From: Psychrobacter ciconiae
GTDB lineage: Bacteria > Pseudomonadota > Gammaproteobacteria > Pseudomonadales > Moraxellaceae
Length of the DNA: 64,000 bases
NCBI RefSeq assembly: GCF_904846055.1
Contig: NZ_CAJGYV010000001.1
Span: 248,001-312,000 of the forward strand
Direction: 5' to 3'
The notes under the pieces were generated by a model. It saw nothing but the letters and a program-made list of their open reading frames with translations. It was not told where the DNA came from and did no database searches. Made by a program: the position numbers and the translations under genes. This document shows positions 9,960 to 20,039 of the stretch, one piece after another. Positions within the stretch are counted from its first letter, which is position 1; every line of letters starts with the position of its first letter.

Positions 9960-11075
9960 TTATGCCGCCTCATCCAAGCGGTGCTTTGATTTTAGATAGT
10001 CTTCAGACTGCATCTCAAGCAGTCGCGATCGGGTTCGCTCAATCTCAAACGCCAGTTTTTCGCCTTGATACAGTTCTAAAATGGACTGCTCAGCACGGAT
10101 TAATAGCTTTACCCTGCGGTCATAAAACTCATCAACCATATAAATAAAGCGCCTTGTGGGGTCGCGTAAATCATCGCTGAGCGCGGGAACGGCATTGACC
10201 AAAACGGTACTAAAGCGGTTGGCAATCTCAATAAAATCGGCAGCAGATCGCGGCTGCATACATAAATGCCGAAAGTCGCAAAACAAAATGGTCTCAGTTC
10301 GCGCATTAATAATAATCTCGCGACCGTTAACCACGATCGGCTCACGGCTGATTCGGATATTATTGGACAAACTGGCAAAACGGTTGGCAAGCCAGTTGTG
10401 ATTGGCTTTTGTCAGTGGCGACTTGTAAAGCTCAGCCTGCTGCAGGACGCGCAAACGATAATCAATCCCAGAATCAATATTCATCACCAAGGTATGACGC
10501 TCAACCTCAGCAATGGCAGGAAGGAGGCGGTCACGGTGCAGACCATCCTTATAAAGTCCGCTTGGGGCAATGTTAGACGTTGCCACAAGGGTGACACCGC
10601 GGTCAAACAACATGGTGAACAAATCGCCTAAAATCATTGCATCAGACACGTTAGACACAAAAAACTCATCAAAGCAAATAACGATAGCTTCGCTATAAAT
10701 GATGTCAGCGACCTTTTCAAGCGGGTTGGTTTCGCCTTGGATCTTGTTCAGCTCACAATGAACGCGCTGCATGAAATGATGAAAATGTTGGCGCATTTTT
10801 CGCTTGATGGTCAATGAATCATAAAACATATCCATCATCCACGTCTTACCGCGACCCACACCGCCCCACATATAAAGACCTTTTGGGGCAACCGGTTTGG
10901 CTTTAAAAAAGCTGAACAAGCTCTTTTTTGGGGGCACAAAATTATTGAGCTCATGACAAAGCGCGTCAAGATAGCTCATCGCTGCAAGCTGCTGCTCATC
11001 TTTGGTGTAATCATCGGTCGCGATGGCTTTTTCGTAGCGCTGCAAAGGTGATAAGGTCATAAGACGACTCGTCAT
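9960..11075 (-). CDS. zapE: Cell division protein ZapE (AFG1-like ATPase)
   Basis: AFG1-family ATPase of 371 residues. In E. coli ZapE acts at the Z-ring during late constriction. The Walker A segment MWGGVGRGKTWMMD is near residues 69-82 and the Walker B segment IVICFDEFFVSNVSDAMILG near residues 131-150. An arginine-rich C-terminal region follows. A downstream ATG at 11060 is an alternative start. It is monocistronic, with about 290 AT-rich bases upstream that hold no gene. Confidence 0.93.
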   Translation of the reverse strand: MTSRLMTLSPLQRYEKAIATDDYTKDEQQLAAMSYLDALCHELNNFVPPKKSLFSFFKAKPVAPKGLYMWGGVGRGKTWMMDMFYDSLTIKRKMRQHFHHFMQRVHCELNKIQGETNPLEKVADIIYSEAIVICFDEFFVSNVSDAMILGDLFTMLFDRGVTLVATSNIAPSGLYKDGLHRDRLLPAIAEVERHTLVMNIDSGIDYRLRVLQQAELYKSPLTKANHNWLANRFASLSNNIRISREPIVVNGREIIINARTETILFCDFRHLCMQPRSAADFIEIANRFSTVLVNAVPALSDDLRDPTRRFIYMVDEFYDRRVKLLIRAEQSILELYQGEKLAFEIERTRSRLLEMQSEDYLKSKHRLDEAA

Positions 11076-11366
11076 TTGGCAATCAATAAATAAAGTGAGA
11101 AGCGGTTTAGCGGCATTTTGAGTAGCGATTTTAGACGCTTATTTAAGATGCTTACTTTTTAAGCTAAAAATAGCTGCTAAGCATCGTCAACTCCCATTTT
11201 TTAGGCTTACTGAGATAAAATCACGCAATATTCCTAAATCATCTACCACCCCATGATTTCATACTTTAAAAGTATAATCACCCAGTTTATAGCCATTATT
11301 TTAATAAAAAATACTAACTAAAATATTGCTAAATGGTTTTTTAACTAAAAGCCGCTTCATAATGAG

Positions 11367-12032
11367 CTACTGAATTTTTGAATAATACTGCTCAAGCAAT
11401 TTTTTAAGCTCACCCAATTTGCCGTGGAAAAAGTGCCCTGCCCCATCAATAATACTGGTTTCAAGGTTCATTTTTTCAGCAAAGTTTTGCATTGAGGCAG
11501 GTGCGATCACTTCATCTTGATTGCCATAAATCTCAAAAGTTTTATCCGTCGGCAGTTTTAAATCGCTGGTGTCGTTTTTTTCAACTGAGGGCGCAATGAG
11601 TGCTATCTGAACCATGCTAAAGTCCTCAAGACCCCAGATTTGCGGCGCGGTTAATAACTGCTCGGCAACGCGGGCGGTCACGTAACCCCCAAACGAGAAG
11701 CCACCAAGCCAAATTTTGCGGGCGTTTGATTGCGATGCCGCCCACTGAATCACAGCAAGGGCATCCTCAACTTCGCCGACTGCAAAATCATGCTCGCCGG
11801 TCGACTGCCCGACGCCGCGAAAGTTAAAGCGCACCACATGCATGCCGGCATCGCGAGCAAAACGGTACATCGTGGTCACGACTTTGTTGTTCATCGTTCC
11901 CTCAAATAAAGGGTTTGGATGGCAAAGCACAGCAATGGTATCCGTTGCGGCGTCATTTGGGTTGTCATTTTGCCAAAGCGTGTCAACTTCAAGAACGCCG
12001 GCGGGAGCTTTAATTAAAGGCATAACGGTCAT
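11367..12032 (-). CDS. Alpha/beta hydrolase, YitV/dienelactone-hydrolase-like
   Basis: Serine hydrolase fold of about 221 residues. The nucleophile elbow GFSFGG (Ser near residue 109), an acid residue in YGNQDEVI and a catalytic His in GAGHFFHGKL form a plausible triad. The N-terminal CHPNPLFEGTMNNKVV is characteristic of the COG2945 group of predicted hydrolases. Substrate unknown. ATG at 12032 is taken as start; TTG at 12035 and ATG at 12023 are alternatives. Confidence 0.82.
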   Translation of the reverse strand: MTVMPLIKAPAGVLEVDTLWQNDNPNDAATDTIAVLCHPNPLFEGTMNNKVVTTMYRFARDAGMHVVRFNFRGVGQSTGEHDFAVGEVEDALAVIQWAASQSNARKIWLGGFSFGGYVTARVAEQLLTAPQIWGLEDFSMVQIALIAPSVEKNDTSDLKLPTDKTFEIYGNQDEVIAPASMQNFAEKMNLETSIIDGAGHFFHGKLGELKKLLEQYYSKIQ

Positions 12033-12426
12033 CAATCAGTTAAAAAAGGGCTTCAATTATCCTAGACTTGGTTAATAATTCAAGTCATTTATGTCAAAAT
12101 ATTTCAAATCGCAATTTTCAAGCGTCGTTAATTTCTTTCAAGCGTAGTAACTTCGTTATCTATTAAAGCCAGTTTATTAAAGCCAGTCACTTAAATAAAT
12201 CATAATATAAAAATTAAAATAGTTTTGCCAGTCTTATTCTTTCTTAAATCTTGAGCGACCTGAGCAATAAGGCGGCAACATCACTCACAATATTTGCCTA
12301 GACGTTGATAAAAAAATTACGTTAAATGAAGGTTTGATTTTCGTTGAAATGAATTTTGGCTATCATCAATCAGATGAATTCCAAATTTGAGGATAGAGCT
12401 TTTAGAAGCTCTTAAAGGACTGTCTT
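12033..12426. other. Gene-free intergenic region with two short tandem repeats
   Basis: About 390 AT-rich bases between divergent genes. It must carry both promoters, but I cannot place either with confidence. It holds two imperfect tandem duplications: TTTCAAGCGT-type units at 12116 and 12136 (20-base period) and TATTAAAGCCAGT units at 12161 and 12175 (14-base period). AAAGGA just before 12427 is the Shine-Dalgarno of the next gene. Confidence 0.6.
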
Positions 12427-12786
12427 ATGAAAAAATTTGCACCTATCGCTGCCATCGTTGCCAGTGCCCTGACGTTAGCGGCTTGCCAAAGCACCCCTGC
12501 AAGCCCTGTGATTCAGCGTGCTAACTCGACGTTTGAGACCACCGGCATCGGCAACACCAAAGTTAAAGCTCAAGAAAATGCCCTAGCCAGCGCTCAAAAA
12601 ACCTGCCGCGGTCAGCAAGTCATCATCGTGGATGACAATGTCAAATATAATGGCTTATTAGATGAGCGTACCGGTCGTGTGGTCGGTCAAGTCGGCACAG
12701 TGCTTGGTACGGTGCTTGGAACCGGATCGCCTAACCTGTCCCGCCAAGACGATTATGAGTATCAGATCAGCTTTCGTTGTCAATAA
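12427..12786 (+). CDS. Small predicted lipoprotein of unknown function
   Basis: A 119-residue protein with a clear lipoprotein signal peptide: Lys-Lys start, hydrophobic core, lipobox LAAC with the lipidated Cys at residue 20. The mature part contains a repeated GTVLGT motif and two Cys residues (CRG near 58 and the penultimate Cys), which could form a disulfide. I do not recognise a named family. A strong AAAGGA ribosome site and a terminator downstream make it a single-gene unit. Confidence 0.75.
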   Translation: MKKFAPIAAIVASALTLAACQSTPASPVIQRANSTFETTGIGNTKVKAQENALASAQKTCRGQQVIIVDDNVKYNGLLDERTGRVVGQVGTVLGTVLGTGSPNLSRQDDYEYQISFRCQ

Positions 12787-12853
12787 GTTGGCGTAACGGG
12801 TTTTTGTCTTAACCAAACGCCATTTTATTTTTGCTATCAAAACTGCCCTACCA

Positions 12854-12890
12854 AAAGCCAATAGTCAGCGGATTATTGGCTTTGTTTTTT
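12854..12890 (+). terminator. Intrinsic terminator after the small lipoprotein gene
   Basis: A perfect 10-bp stem (12854-12863 with 12874-12883) and a 10-base loop, followed by TGTTTTTT. Confidence 0.85.
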
Positions 12891-12955
12891 GTGCTATGCT
12901 TGGCTTTATTTGAACAATAAAAACAATCAAAACTTTGATGATAAGCGTTGTTATT

Positions 12956-14419
12956 ATGAAAAAACCCAATTTATCGCGCGAGCATTTAGAGCGCTTGCTT
13001 GAAGACCCAAGCAGATCGGCGGCACTTTCCGAAAACGATTTGCCAAAACTTGAGACCGAGCTTGCCGAAAAAGACGATCCGCTGTCCGACACCGTATTGC
13101 GATTAAGTGACTATTTAGCCGCGGTTGAAATGGTCATTAAGGAGACCTTTAACCATCACGTTTGGGTTAAGGCAGAAATTCGCAATTTATCAACCAAAGG
13201 CGGTCATTATTACTTTGAGCTTGCCGAAAAAGACGACAGCGGCAAGGTGGTTGCCAGTTGCCGCGGTAATCTTTGGCGCTTTAAGGCGGCGCGCGTTTTG
13301 GGCAAGTTTGAGCGCGAAACAGGAATGAGCCTTGACCGTGACGTAACGGTGCTTTTAAAGGTGTCAGCCACTTTTCATCCACAATATGGCTTTTCGTTGG
13401 CTATTGAGGACATCGACCCAAGCTATACGCTCGGCGATTTGGCGCGGCAATATGCAGCGATGGTTGAGCGCTTGGCGGGTGAAGGTTTGCTCAATTTAAA
13501 CCAAACCCTGCCTGCGCCCTTTGACATTGAGCATGTGCTAGTTATCGCCCCTGAAAACGCGGCGGGGCTTGGCGACTTTCAGGCGGACGCGGATAAGCTT
13601 TCGCAAACCCGCGCTTGTCATTTTCATTATCATCATGCCACCTTTCAGGGCAATCATGCCCCAAGCGAAATCCGCGCGGCAATCCATCAGGCGCAGCAGC
13701 AATTTGCCGCCAAGTTTGAGCGCTTGCCGGATTTATTAGTAATTATTCGTGGTGGCGGCGCGGTGGGTGATTTGGCATATCTTAACGATTATGAGCTTGC
13801 CGCCTTGGTTGCTGAGCAGCCCGTTCCAGTTTGGGTCGGTATCGGTCATGAGCGCGACCATGTGATTTTAGATGAGGTGGCGCACTCAAGCTTTGATACG
13901 CCGTCCAAAGTCATAGCTGCCATTAGCGCGCATTTGGCAAGGCTTGTCGCCCAAACTCGCTATTACGAGCAGCAAATTCAGCAATCAGCAACCCGCGCTA
14001 TCACCCTTGCCCGCAGCCAGTCCGAACGGCAATTTAGCATCATTCAAGCCCATGCCAATCAATCGCTGATTGCGCTAAAAAAAGACTGCAACTATGCTTG
14101 GCAAAGTATTGGGCAATCGGCAAAGCAGCAGCTCAGACAAAGCCGCTACTTGGCACTTAGTGCAAAACAAAGCATCGAAAAACAAGCTTTTAAAAATATC
14201 CAAACGGCAAAACGCAACAGCCAATTTTTGCGTGACAGTATTTTACTTTATCAGCCAAGCCGCGTGCTCAATCAAGGTTTTGCCCGAATCACAAATGAGG
14301 ACGGCGCGGTAACAATTAGCCAAATTAGCGCATTAACATCCGGTCAAACCGTTCAAATTCAGCTCAAAGATGGCGTAGCAACTGCGACAATTGATAAAAT
14401 CAACGCCAATCATCAATAA
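12956..14419 (+). CDS. xseA: Exodeoxyribonuclease VII large subunit
   Basis: Large subunit of exonuclease VII, which degrades single-stranded DNA to oligonucleotides. The N-terminal OB-fold is seen in VWVKAEIRNLSTKGGHYYFEL. The catalytic core includes VIIRGGGAVGDLAYLNDY and VGIGHERDHVILDEVAH. A long Gln/Ala-rich coiled-coil follows, then a C-terminal beta segment. Start candidates are ATG 12938 and ATG 12956; I chose the latter, which gives MKKPNLSREHLER. xseB follows after 17 bases. Confidence 0.95.
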   Translation: MKKPNLSREHLERLLEDPSRSAALSENDLPKLETELAEKDDPLSDTVLRLSDYLAAVEMVIKETFNHHVWVKAEIRNLSTKGGHYYFELAEKDDSGKVVASCRGNLWRFKAARVLGKFERETGMSLDRDVTVLLKVSATFHPQYGFSLAIEDIDPSYTLGDLARQYAAMVERLAGEGLLNLNQTLPAPFDIEHVLVIAPENAAGLGDFQADADKLSQTRACHFHYHHATFQGNHAPSEIRAAIHQAQQQFAAKFERLPDLLVIIRGGGAVGDLAYLNDYELAALVAEQPVPVWVGIGHERDHVILDEVAHSSFDTPSKVIAAISAHLARLVAQTRYYEQQIQQSATRAITLARSQSERQFSIIQAHANQSLIALKKDCNYAWQSIGQSAKQQLRQSRYLALSAKQSIEKQAFKNIQTAKRNSQFLRDSILLYQPSRVLNQGFARITNEDGAVTISQISALTSGQTVQIQLKDGVATATIDKINANHQ

Positions 14420-14436
14420 CAAAATAAGGAAAAGTC

Positions 14437-14673
14437 ATGACAACAGCTACCCCAAAACGCAAAAAATCCGCGCCAAAAACCTTTCAAGACGCTTATGATG
14501 TTTTAAAATCCAACGCTGAAATGCTGCAATCACAAGATGAGCCGGACATCGACAATTTAATGAGCACGGTTGAGGAGTCTATCGCTGCCTACCGCGTTTG
14601 CGAAGCGCGCCTTGACGCCATCGAGCAAGCGCTTGGCAGCGCCTTTGCGATGGACGACGATAGCGAAGGATAA
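14437..14673 (+). CDS. xseB: Exodeoxyribonuclease VII small subunit
   Basis: Small helical subunit of 78 residues that wraps the coiled-coil of XseA. The pattern KTFQDAYDVLKSNAEMLQ ... SIAAYRVCEARLDAIEQAL matches the family, with an acidic C-terminus. ATAAGGAAA provides the ribosome site. Cotranscribed with xseA. Confidence 0.92.
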   Translation: MTTATPKRKKSAPKTFQDAYDVLKSNAEMLQSQDEPDIDNLMSTVEESIAAYRVCEARLDAIEQALGSAFAMDDDSEG

Positions 14674-14686
14674 CGTTTCAAACTGC

Positions 14687-14705
14687 GCGGCTTTATTTGA
14701 GCCGC
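14687..14705. terminator. Hairpin between convergent xseB and pncB
   Basis: A 6-bp GC-rich stem (GCGGCT at 14687-14692, AGCCGC at 14700-14705) sits at the convergent gene ends and overlaps the last codons of pncB. Only a weak T-rich tail follows, so termination is plausible but not certain. Confidence 0.4.
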
Positions 14706-15994
14706 TCATTTTGCGCGTCGGAGGGTGCAACGTCTTCGGCTTCTGGCGCTGCAATCTCAAACACTTGGCGTAAATATGCCAAATAGGTGTCGTTGTTAAT
14801 CATGGTTTTGCCGGGGCTATCAGAAAGCTTAGCAACTGGCTGACCATTACATTCAACCAATTTTAAAACGATATTTAACTGTGTCAGTCCCATATCATTG
14901 GTTAAATTTGTACCAATGCCAAAGCTTGTTTTAATCCGGTCTTTAAAATATTGATGCAATTCCCAAGCTTTTTGTAGATTGAGCCCATCGCTAAAGGTTA
15001 AGGCTTTGGTTTTTGGGTCGATTTTTAATTTTTGATAATGCTTGATCGCTTTTTCGCCCCAAACGTACGGGTCGCCGCTGTCGTGACGCAGCCCGTCAAA
15101 CAGTTTGGCAAAGTACAAATCAAAATCACGCAAAAACGCGTCCATGCCGACCACATCGGTTAAGGCAATTCCCAAATCGCCGCGATATTCATGAACCCAA
15201 GCTTCAAGAGCGGCTTTTTGTGAGTCGCGAAGGCGAACATCAAGCGCCTGAAAGGCTTGTAAAAACTCATGCGCCATCGTGCCAATCGGGGTCATTTTTA
15301 GCTTTTTGGCGAGCAACACGTTTGAGGTTCCACTAACGATGTTCGGTTCAGCACGGCGAAGCGTGGTGACAACGTGCTCTTGCCACTGTTTACTAAAACG
15401 GCGGCGCGTGCCAAAGTCGGCAACAATAAACGGCGGCATAAAATCAGATTTGGGCTGATTGGCGATTTGACGGGCGTAATCATGAAGCAGCTCGACTTTA
15501 GCATCCAAGCGCTTTTGACCCTCTAAAATTACCTCAGGCGTTGACAGGGCTGAAAAATACAGCTCATTGACAATGGCAAGCACGAACACTTCAAAAAACA
15601 TTGCCTGAATCATCGGACCTTCAATGTCGATACAAAGCCGACCTTTACTGTCCGCGCTGACCTTAATAAAGCGGCGTTTTAATTGAAATAGCTCCAAATA
15701 ATCCACAAAATCTGAGCGAATAAAGCGCAAACTGCGTAGATATTCTAGCTCATCGGGCAAAAACCGCAGCTCGCAAAGCCTATCAAGCTGATACTCAAGC
15801 GCATCTTGAACGTCGGCAAGCGGATAAGCGGTCGCCTCATTGTTACGGCAGCGAAAACGATAAACACCGTGCGTTTGCGGAAATTGATGGAGCATGGCTT
15901 GCAGCATGGTGAATTTGTACAAGTCATTGTCTAATAGCGAAGTGATGATCGGGGCTGGGTTTAAAGTAGAGTCAGAAATAGAAACGGCTGTCAT
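14693..15994 (-). CDS. pncB: Nicotinate phosphoribosyltransferase
   Basis: Converts nicotinate and PRPP to nicotinate mononucleotide in the NAD salvage pathway. The 433-residue product begins [15 protein letters not shown] 15994 has AAAGGCG just upstream, while the frame upstream is not family-like. Motifs include [17 protein letters not shown] near the N-terminus, [11 protein letters not shown] with the His that is phosphorylated by ATP in the family, and [16 protein letters not shown] striking perfect inverted repeat lies about 100 bases upstream of the start. Confidence 0.94.
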   Translation of the reverse strand: MTAVSISDSTLNPAPIITSLLDNDLYKFTMLQAMLHQFPQTHGVYRFRCRNNEATAYPLADVQDALEYQLDRLCELRFLPDELEYLRSLRFIRSDFVDYLELFQLKRRFIKVSADSKGRLCIDIEGPMIQAMFFEVFVLAIVNELYFSALSTPEVILEGQKRLDAKVELLHDYARQIANQPKSDFMPPFIVADFGTRRRFSKQWQEHVVTTLRRAEPNIVSGTSNVLLAKKLKMTPIGTMAHEFLQAFQALDVRLRDSQKAALEAWVHEYRGDLGIALTDVVGMDAFLRDFDLYFAKLFDGLRHDSGDPYVWGEKAIKHYQKLKIDPKTKALTFSDGLNLQKAWELHQYFKDRIKTSFGIGTNLTNDMGLTQLNIVLKLVECNGQPVAKLSDSPGKTMINNDTYLAYLRQVFEIAAPEAEDVAPSDAQNERLK

Positions 15995-16090
15995 GAAAGC
16001 GCCTTTACAATCAAAATTGAGCCATCTTAGCACAATTTTGACAGCAAACTTTGAATCGGCGCTTGGGTTTTGTCTTAAATTTGTTGGGGT

Positions 16091-16126
16091 TTGCCGGATT
16101 GACTACATGGTGTGTCAATCCGGCAA
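16091..16126. promoter_or_regulatory. 13-bp perfect inverted repeat between msrAB and pncB
   Basis: TTGCCGGATTGAC at 16091-16103 is exactly complementary to GTCAATCCGGCAA at 16114-16126, with a 10-base spacer. It lies 45 bases beyond the msrAB stop and about 97 bases before the pncB start. No T-run follows on either strand, so a standard terminator is doubtful. An operator or an RNA hairpin in the pncB leader is possible. Confidence 0.5.
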
Positions 16127-16171
16127 GCGGTCTAAAATAGGCTTTTATTAAAATTAGGCTTAAAGTTACCG

Positions 16172-17953
16172 TTATTTCACCAATTTAACGAGTGGCGCGT
16201 AGCCTGATTGCGGCATCAAATCAACCGGAATAAATTGCAGCGCCCCGCCATTGATGCAATAACGCAAGCCGCCTTTATCTTTTGGACCATCGGGGAATAC
16301 GTGACCTAAATGCGAGTCGGCAACGCGTGATCGCACCTCAGTTCTGACCATGTTAAAGCTCAAGTCGCTTTTTTCGGTGATGACCTTTGGGTCAATCGGT
16401 TTGGTAAAGCTTGGCCAGCCGCAGCCTGAGTCATATTTGTCGGTCGATAAAAATAGCGGCTCACCACTTACCACATCGACATACAGACCTTTGGCAAACA
16501 AATTATCGTACTCATGGCTAAACGCGCGCTCGGTTCCAGCATTTTGGGTAATGTCAAATTGCGCTTTGGTTAAGGTGTTTTTCAGCGCGTTTTTATCAAA
16601 GTTGGCGTAACGTTTTGGGTTGAGGGCTTCAGCGACCGTATTGGCAGGGCTAAGCTTACTGCCGCTGCGAGCGCTTGATTTGCCTTCGATTTTGTCATCA
16701 GCAAGGCTTAAGTCAATATGACAATAGCCATTGGGATTTTTCGCCAGATAGTCTTGATGGTACATCTCAGCAACGTAAAAGTTATCAAGCGGCTTGTCTT
16801 CCACCACGACTTTTTGCTTATATTTACCTTGAAGCTGCTTGAGCGCGGCATTAATGACCGCCTTGTCGTTGTTATCGGTATAGTAAATGCCGGTTCGGTA
16901 TTGCGCGCCGCGGTCATTGCCTTGTTTGTTCAGGCTCGTTGGGTCAATCACGCGGAAATAGTATTCAAGCAAGGTTGGCAAATCGATTTTATCCGCGTCA
17001 TAAACCACTTTAACCGTTTCGGCGTGACCTGAACCACGAATGACCTGCTCATAGCTTGGGTTTTTAAGCGCAGGATTACCGTTGGCATAGCCTGAAACCG
17101 CATCGACAACGCCGTTAATGCGCTCCATATACGCCTCAACGCCCCAAAAGCAGCCGCCCGCCAAATAAATAATTTTGGTGTTAATGGCTTTGCCTTTGTC
17201 GTTATAATAAATGCCGTCTTTTTGCTTGATGGTTTCAATATTGCTATTGTTATCAAGCGCCGTGGTCGCGGCAGGTTTGGCGTTTCCAGCTTTGAGCTCA
17301 GCAAAGTCATTTGAGGCATTTTCAGCCAAAGCAAAGGCTTGCTGCTCGGTTAGGTTGCCTTTGACTAAATGCACCAAATTGCCATTTTTATCCAAAATTG
17401 CCCAACTTGGATACACCTGAATGCCAAGCTTATTGATCAGACTTCCTGACTTGTCCACAAGCACCGGAAGCTTTGGATAATCGCCTTGAACGCCTGCGTA
17501 CCATGATTCAAACTCGCCTGCTGGCTTTTCGTTCAGATGGTCAGGACTTGCCACGGTCACGACATTTAAGCCGGCAAACTTAGGGTCATTGCGCCAGTTT
17601 TCGGTTTCCGCAAGCGTTCCTAAACACAGTGGGCACCAACTTGCCCAAAACTTGATAAGCGTAGGCTTGTTTGGGTCAATCACGCTTTTGCCGGTATTGC
17701 CAAGACCTTTGGTGATTTGCGGCAAATTTTGTAATTGATTCAACGTGTCCGAGGGCAACATATCGCGCGAGGATTTAACGCCGGTATTTTGCGATTGCGA
17801 GTTTTTGCTGCTTGCGCTGTTTTCAGCATTGCTCATCTGACCGCAAGCCAGCAAAAGCCCTGCGCTAAGGACAGTTGTAATGCCAAAGGCGCTGACATTT
17901 TTGAGCGCTCGGGAGGATTTTTTTGGAGTGGGGCTTTGGACGTAACGGGGCAT
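16172..17953 (-). CDS. msrAB: Trifunctional thioredoxin-MsrA-MsrB lipoprotein
   Basis: Envelope repair enzyme of 593 residues that reduces both stereoisomers of methionine sulfoxide, similar in layout to Neisseria PilB. A lipoprotein signal ends at LLAC (Cys near residue 37). The thioredoxin-like domain holds [12 protein letters not shown] near residues 101-112. The MsrA domain holds [12 protein letters not shown] near 265-276. The MsrB domain holds [11 protein letters not shown] near residue 511 and the catalytic RYCINGGAL near the end. AAGGAA precedes the ATG. Domain order and motifs are complete. Confidence 0.95.
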   Translation of the reverse strand: MPRYVQSPTPKKSSRALKNVSAFGITTVLSAGLLLACGQMSNAENSASSKNSQSQNTGVKSSRDMLPSDTLNQLQNLPQITKGLGNTGKSVIDPNKPTLIKFWASWCPLCLGTLAETENWRNDPKFAGLNVVTVASPDHLNEKPAGEFESWYAGVQGDYPKLPVLVDKSGSLINKLGIQVYPSWAILDKNGNLVHLVKGNLTEQQAFALAENASNDFAELKAGNAKPAATTALDNNSNIETIKQKDGIYYNDKGKAINTKIIYLAGGCFWGVEAYMERINGVVDAVSGYANGNPALKNPSYEQVIRGSGHAETVKVVYDADKIDLPTLLEYYFRVIDPTSLNKQGNDRGAQYRTGIYYTDNNDKAVINAALKQLQGKYKQKVVVEDKPLDNFYVAEMYHQDYLAKNPNGYCHIDLSLADDKIEGKSSARSGSKLSPANTVAEALNPKRYANFDKNALKNTLTKAQFDITQNAGTERAFSHEYDNLFAKGLYVDVVSGEPLFLSTDKYDSGCGWPSFTKPIDPKVITEKSDLSFNMVRTEVRSRVADSHLGHVFPDGPKDKGGLRYCINGGALQFIPVDLMPQSGYAPLVKLVK

Positions 17954-18307
17954 GAAGTTTCCTTATGGGACAGTTGTTCCAAGGTCTTATTATAATGGCG
18001 CCAATCTTGGTAGTTTTAAAGCCGTTTATTGAAGCTCTTAAAAATAAATCCTGTCGATTCAAGACGTTAATTATTATAAAATATCGGTATTGGATTTCAG
18101 GATATAATAAATATTAAGCGCTGAGTTTTTTAACCTCAATTAGAATTTTTTAAATTTAAGTATTTATAATTTAGATTATATTAACTATTTTTAATAAAAT
18201 ATAAAACTCCTTTACCGCCTAGCAATGCTATTGCAAGATAAAAAAATAACGCCCAATTTGAGCGTTATTCTTCAAGTTAACCCTTACTGATTTTTAGATT
18301 TTTTAAA
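17954..18307. other. Gene-free AT-rich intergenic region
   Basis: About 350 bases between two leftward genes. It holds the terminator of the aldehyde dehydrogenase gene at 18238-18269 and must hold the msrAB promoter; on the minus strand a TATAAT lies about 40 bases before the msrAB start with no clear -35. I see no gene or RNA here. Confidence 0.5.
18238..18269 (-). terminator. Terminator of the aldehyde dehydrogenase gene
   Basis: An 8-bp stem (AATAACGC at 18245-18252 with GCGTTATT at 18262-18269) is followed on the minus strand by a T-run. Confidence 0.75.
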
Positions 18308-19795
18308 TCATTTTAAAAATAGCGCCATGCCTTTTTTAAACAGTTCGCCATAAGGTGGCAGCAATAAATTTAACCCGTTAAGTTTGGATTGAACAAAAAT
18401 GGGCTTCATGTGGCTCAAGCGCTCAAACCCTGCCTTGCCATGATACGCACCCATTCCTGATTGACCGATGCCACCAAAGGGGAGCTCGTGCTGAGCCACA
18501 TGGACGATGACTTCATTGACGCAAACGCCGCCGGATACGGTCATCTCACGGATGTACGTAATGTCGCCATCATCGCTACTAAAAATGTACAGCGCCAGCG
18601 GTCGTGGTCTTGCATTGACAAATTCAATAGCATCAAACACTTGGTCGTAATGAATCAGTGGTAAAATCGGCGCAAAAATCTCATTTTGCATCACCAAACT
18701 GTCAAGCGGTGGCTCGGTGACGATAACCGGTGGCATGAATCTTGAGTTGCGGTCACTATGAGCGTCCGTTAACGGGTGAATAAGGCGCTCATCAAGCTCA
18801 CCAAGGTAGCTTTGGGCGCGCTCAAACTGACGCGCATTGATGAGGTGCGAGTAGTCTTTATTGCTAGCGATACTTGGATAATGCTTTGCCAGCCACTCGC
18901 GGGAAAGCTCAATAAAGCGCTTATGATACGGTCTTGGAATCAGCACGTAATCGGGTGCAATACAGGTCTGCCCTGCGTTGAGCGTTTTGCCCATCATGAT
19001 GCGGTTAACGGCATTTTCAAGGTCGGCGTCATCGGTGACAATCACCGGCGATTTGCCACCAAGCTCAAGCGTGACCGGCGTTAAATTGGGCGCGGCAGCT
19101 GCCATGACCTTTTTACCCACCTCAGTTGAGCCGGTATAAAGCAGATGGTCAAACGGCAATTTGCTAAACGCCTCGGCGATGTCAACCTCCCCAATCACCA
19201 CGCTGACCATGTCGGGTGAAAAATAATGGGCGACCGCCTTAGCAAAGGTTTCGGCAAATTTGGGCGCCGCCTCGCTCATTTTTATCATCACCCGATTGCC
19301 AGCAGTCAGCGCGTCAATCAAAGGTCCTACGGTCAAATACAGCGGATAATTCCACGGCACCATAATCCCAACCACGCCCAAAGGCTGCGGTTGGATCTCA
19401 TTGTGCGCGGGTAAATAAAGCTTGGAAATCCCCACTCGGCGGCATTTCATCCACGATTTGCCGTGTTTTTTGGCGTGACTGATGCCCGTAAAGCTTGGAA
19501 ACAGCTCAGCAAATTGCGTTTCCGACTCGCTTCTATGACCAAAATCTGCGCTGATCGCTTCAGCCAATGCTTGCTGATTGTCGCTTAGCAGCGCCTCCAA
19601 ATTTTCCAATTGCTTCAGGCGCGTTGACCAGTCAAGTATCGGCTGACGGCGGCTTAATTTTTGCAGATGCGTAAATTGCTGATTCAGCTGCTCTTGGTCA
19701 GTAACCATACTGATGGCTGCTTTGCCGTTATGGTTGGCACTGATATTACTTAGGCTATTTTTAGGCGGCAATGCGCTGTCTTGGCTTAGCGTCAT
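18308..19795 (-). CDS. Aldehyde dehydrogenase, coniferyl aldehyde dehydrogenase-like
   Basis: NAD(P)-dependent aldehyde dehydrogenase of 495 residues, close to the class 3/CalB group. MVPWNYPLYLTVGPLIDAL forms the cofactor-binding strand, LELGGKSPVIV carries the general base Glu, and NAGQTCIAPDYVLIP the catalytic Cys. The C-terminal hydrophobic stretch LNLLLPPYGELFKKGMALFL could help membrane association, as in ALDH3-type enzymes. ATG at 19795 is chosen because AAAGGA lies six bases upstream; the open frame runs on to 19921 without family similarity. The true aldehyde cannot be told from sequence. Confidence 0.88.
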   Translation of the reverse strand: MTLSQDSALPPKNSLSNISANHNGKAAISMVTDQEQLNQQFTHLQKLSRRQPILDWSTRLKQLENLEALLSDNQQALAEAISADFGHRSESETQFAELFPSFTGISHAKKHGKSWMKCRRVGISKLYLPAHNEIQPQPLGVVGIMVPWNYPLYLTVGPLIDALTAGNRVMIKMSEAAPKFAETFAKAVAHYFSPDMVSVVIGEVDIAEAFSKLPFDHLLYTGSTEVGKKVMAAAAPNLTPVTLELGGKSPVIVTDDADLENAVNRIMMGKTLNAGQTCIAPDYVLIPRPYHKRFIELSREWLAKHYPSIASNKDYSHLINARQFERAQSYLGELDERLIHPLTDAHSDRNSRFMPPVIVTEPPLDSLVMQNEIFAPILPLIHYDQVFDAIEFVNARPRPLALYIFSSDDGDITYIREMTVSGGVCVNEVIVHVAQHELPFGGIGQSGMGAYHGKAGFERLSHMKPIFVQSKLNGLNLLLPPYGELFKKGMALFLK

Positions 19796-20039
19796 GATCA
19801 ATCCTTTGCAAATTTTATCAGGTTTAATTTTTAATTTATCTTTAATCTTGTCACGACCTAATGTAGCTGATTGCTCGTGGATTGAAAAGCGACAATCGTT
19901 GGCAAAGTGTTTTGCTGCCAATCATAAAGCTGCCGCGAAGCATTGAGTTGACCTTATAAAAACTGCTACACTCAAGTTTTGGCGCACCGCTTATGTTTTA
20001 TTGCTAAGGCGTCGTTTTACTACCAAAAGATGGCAAACC

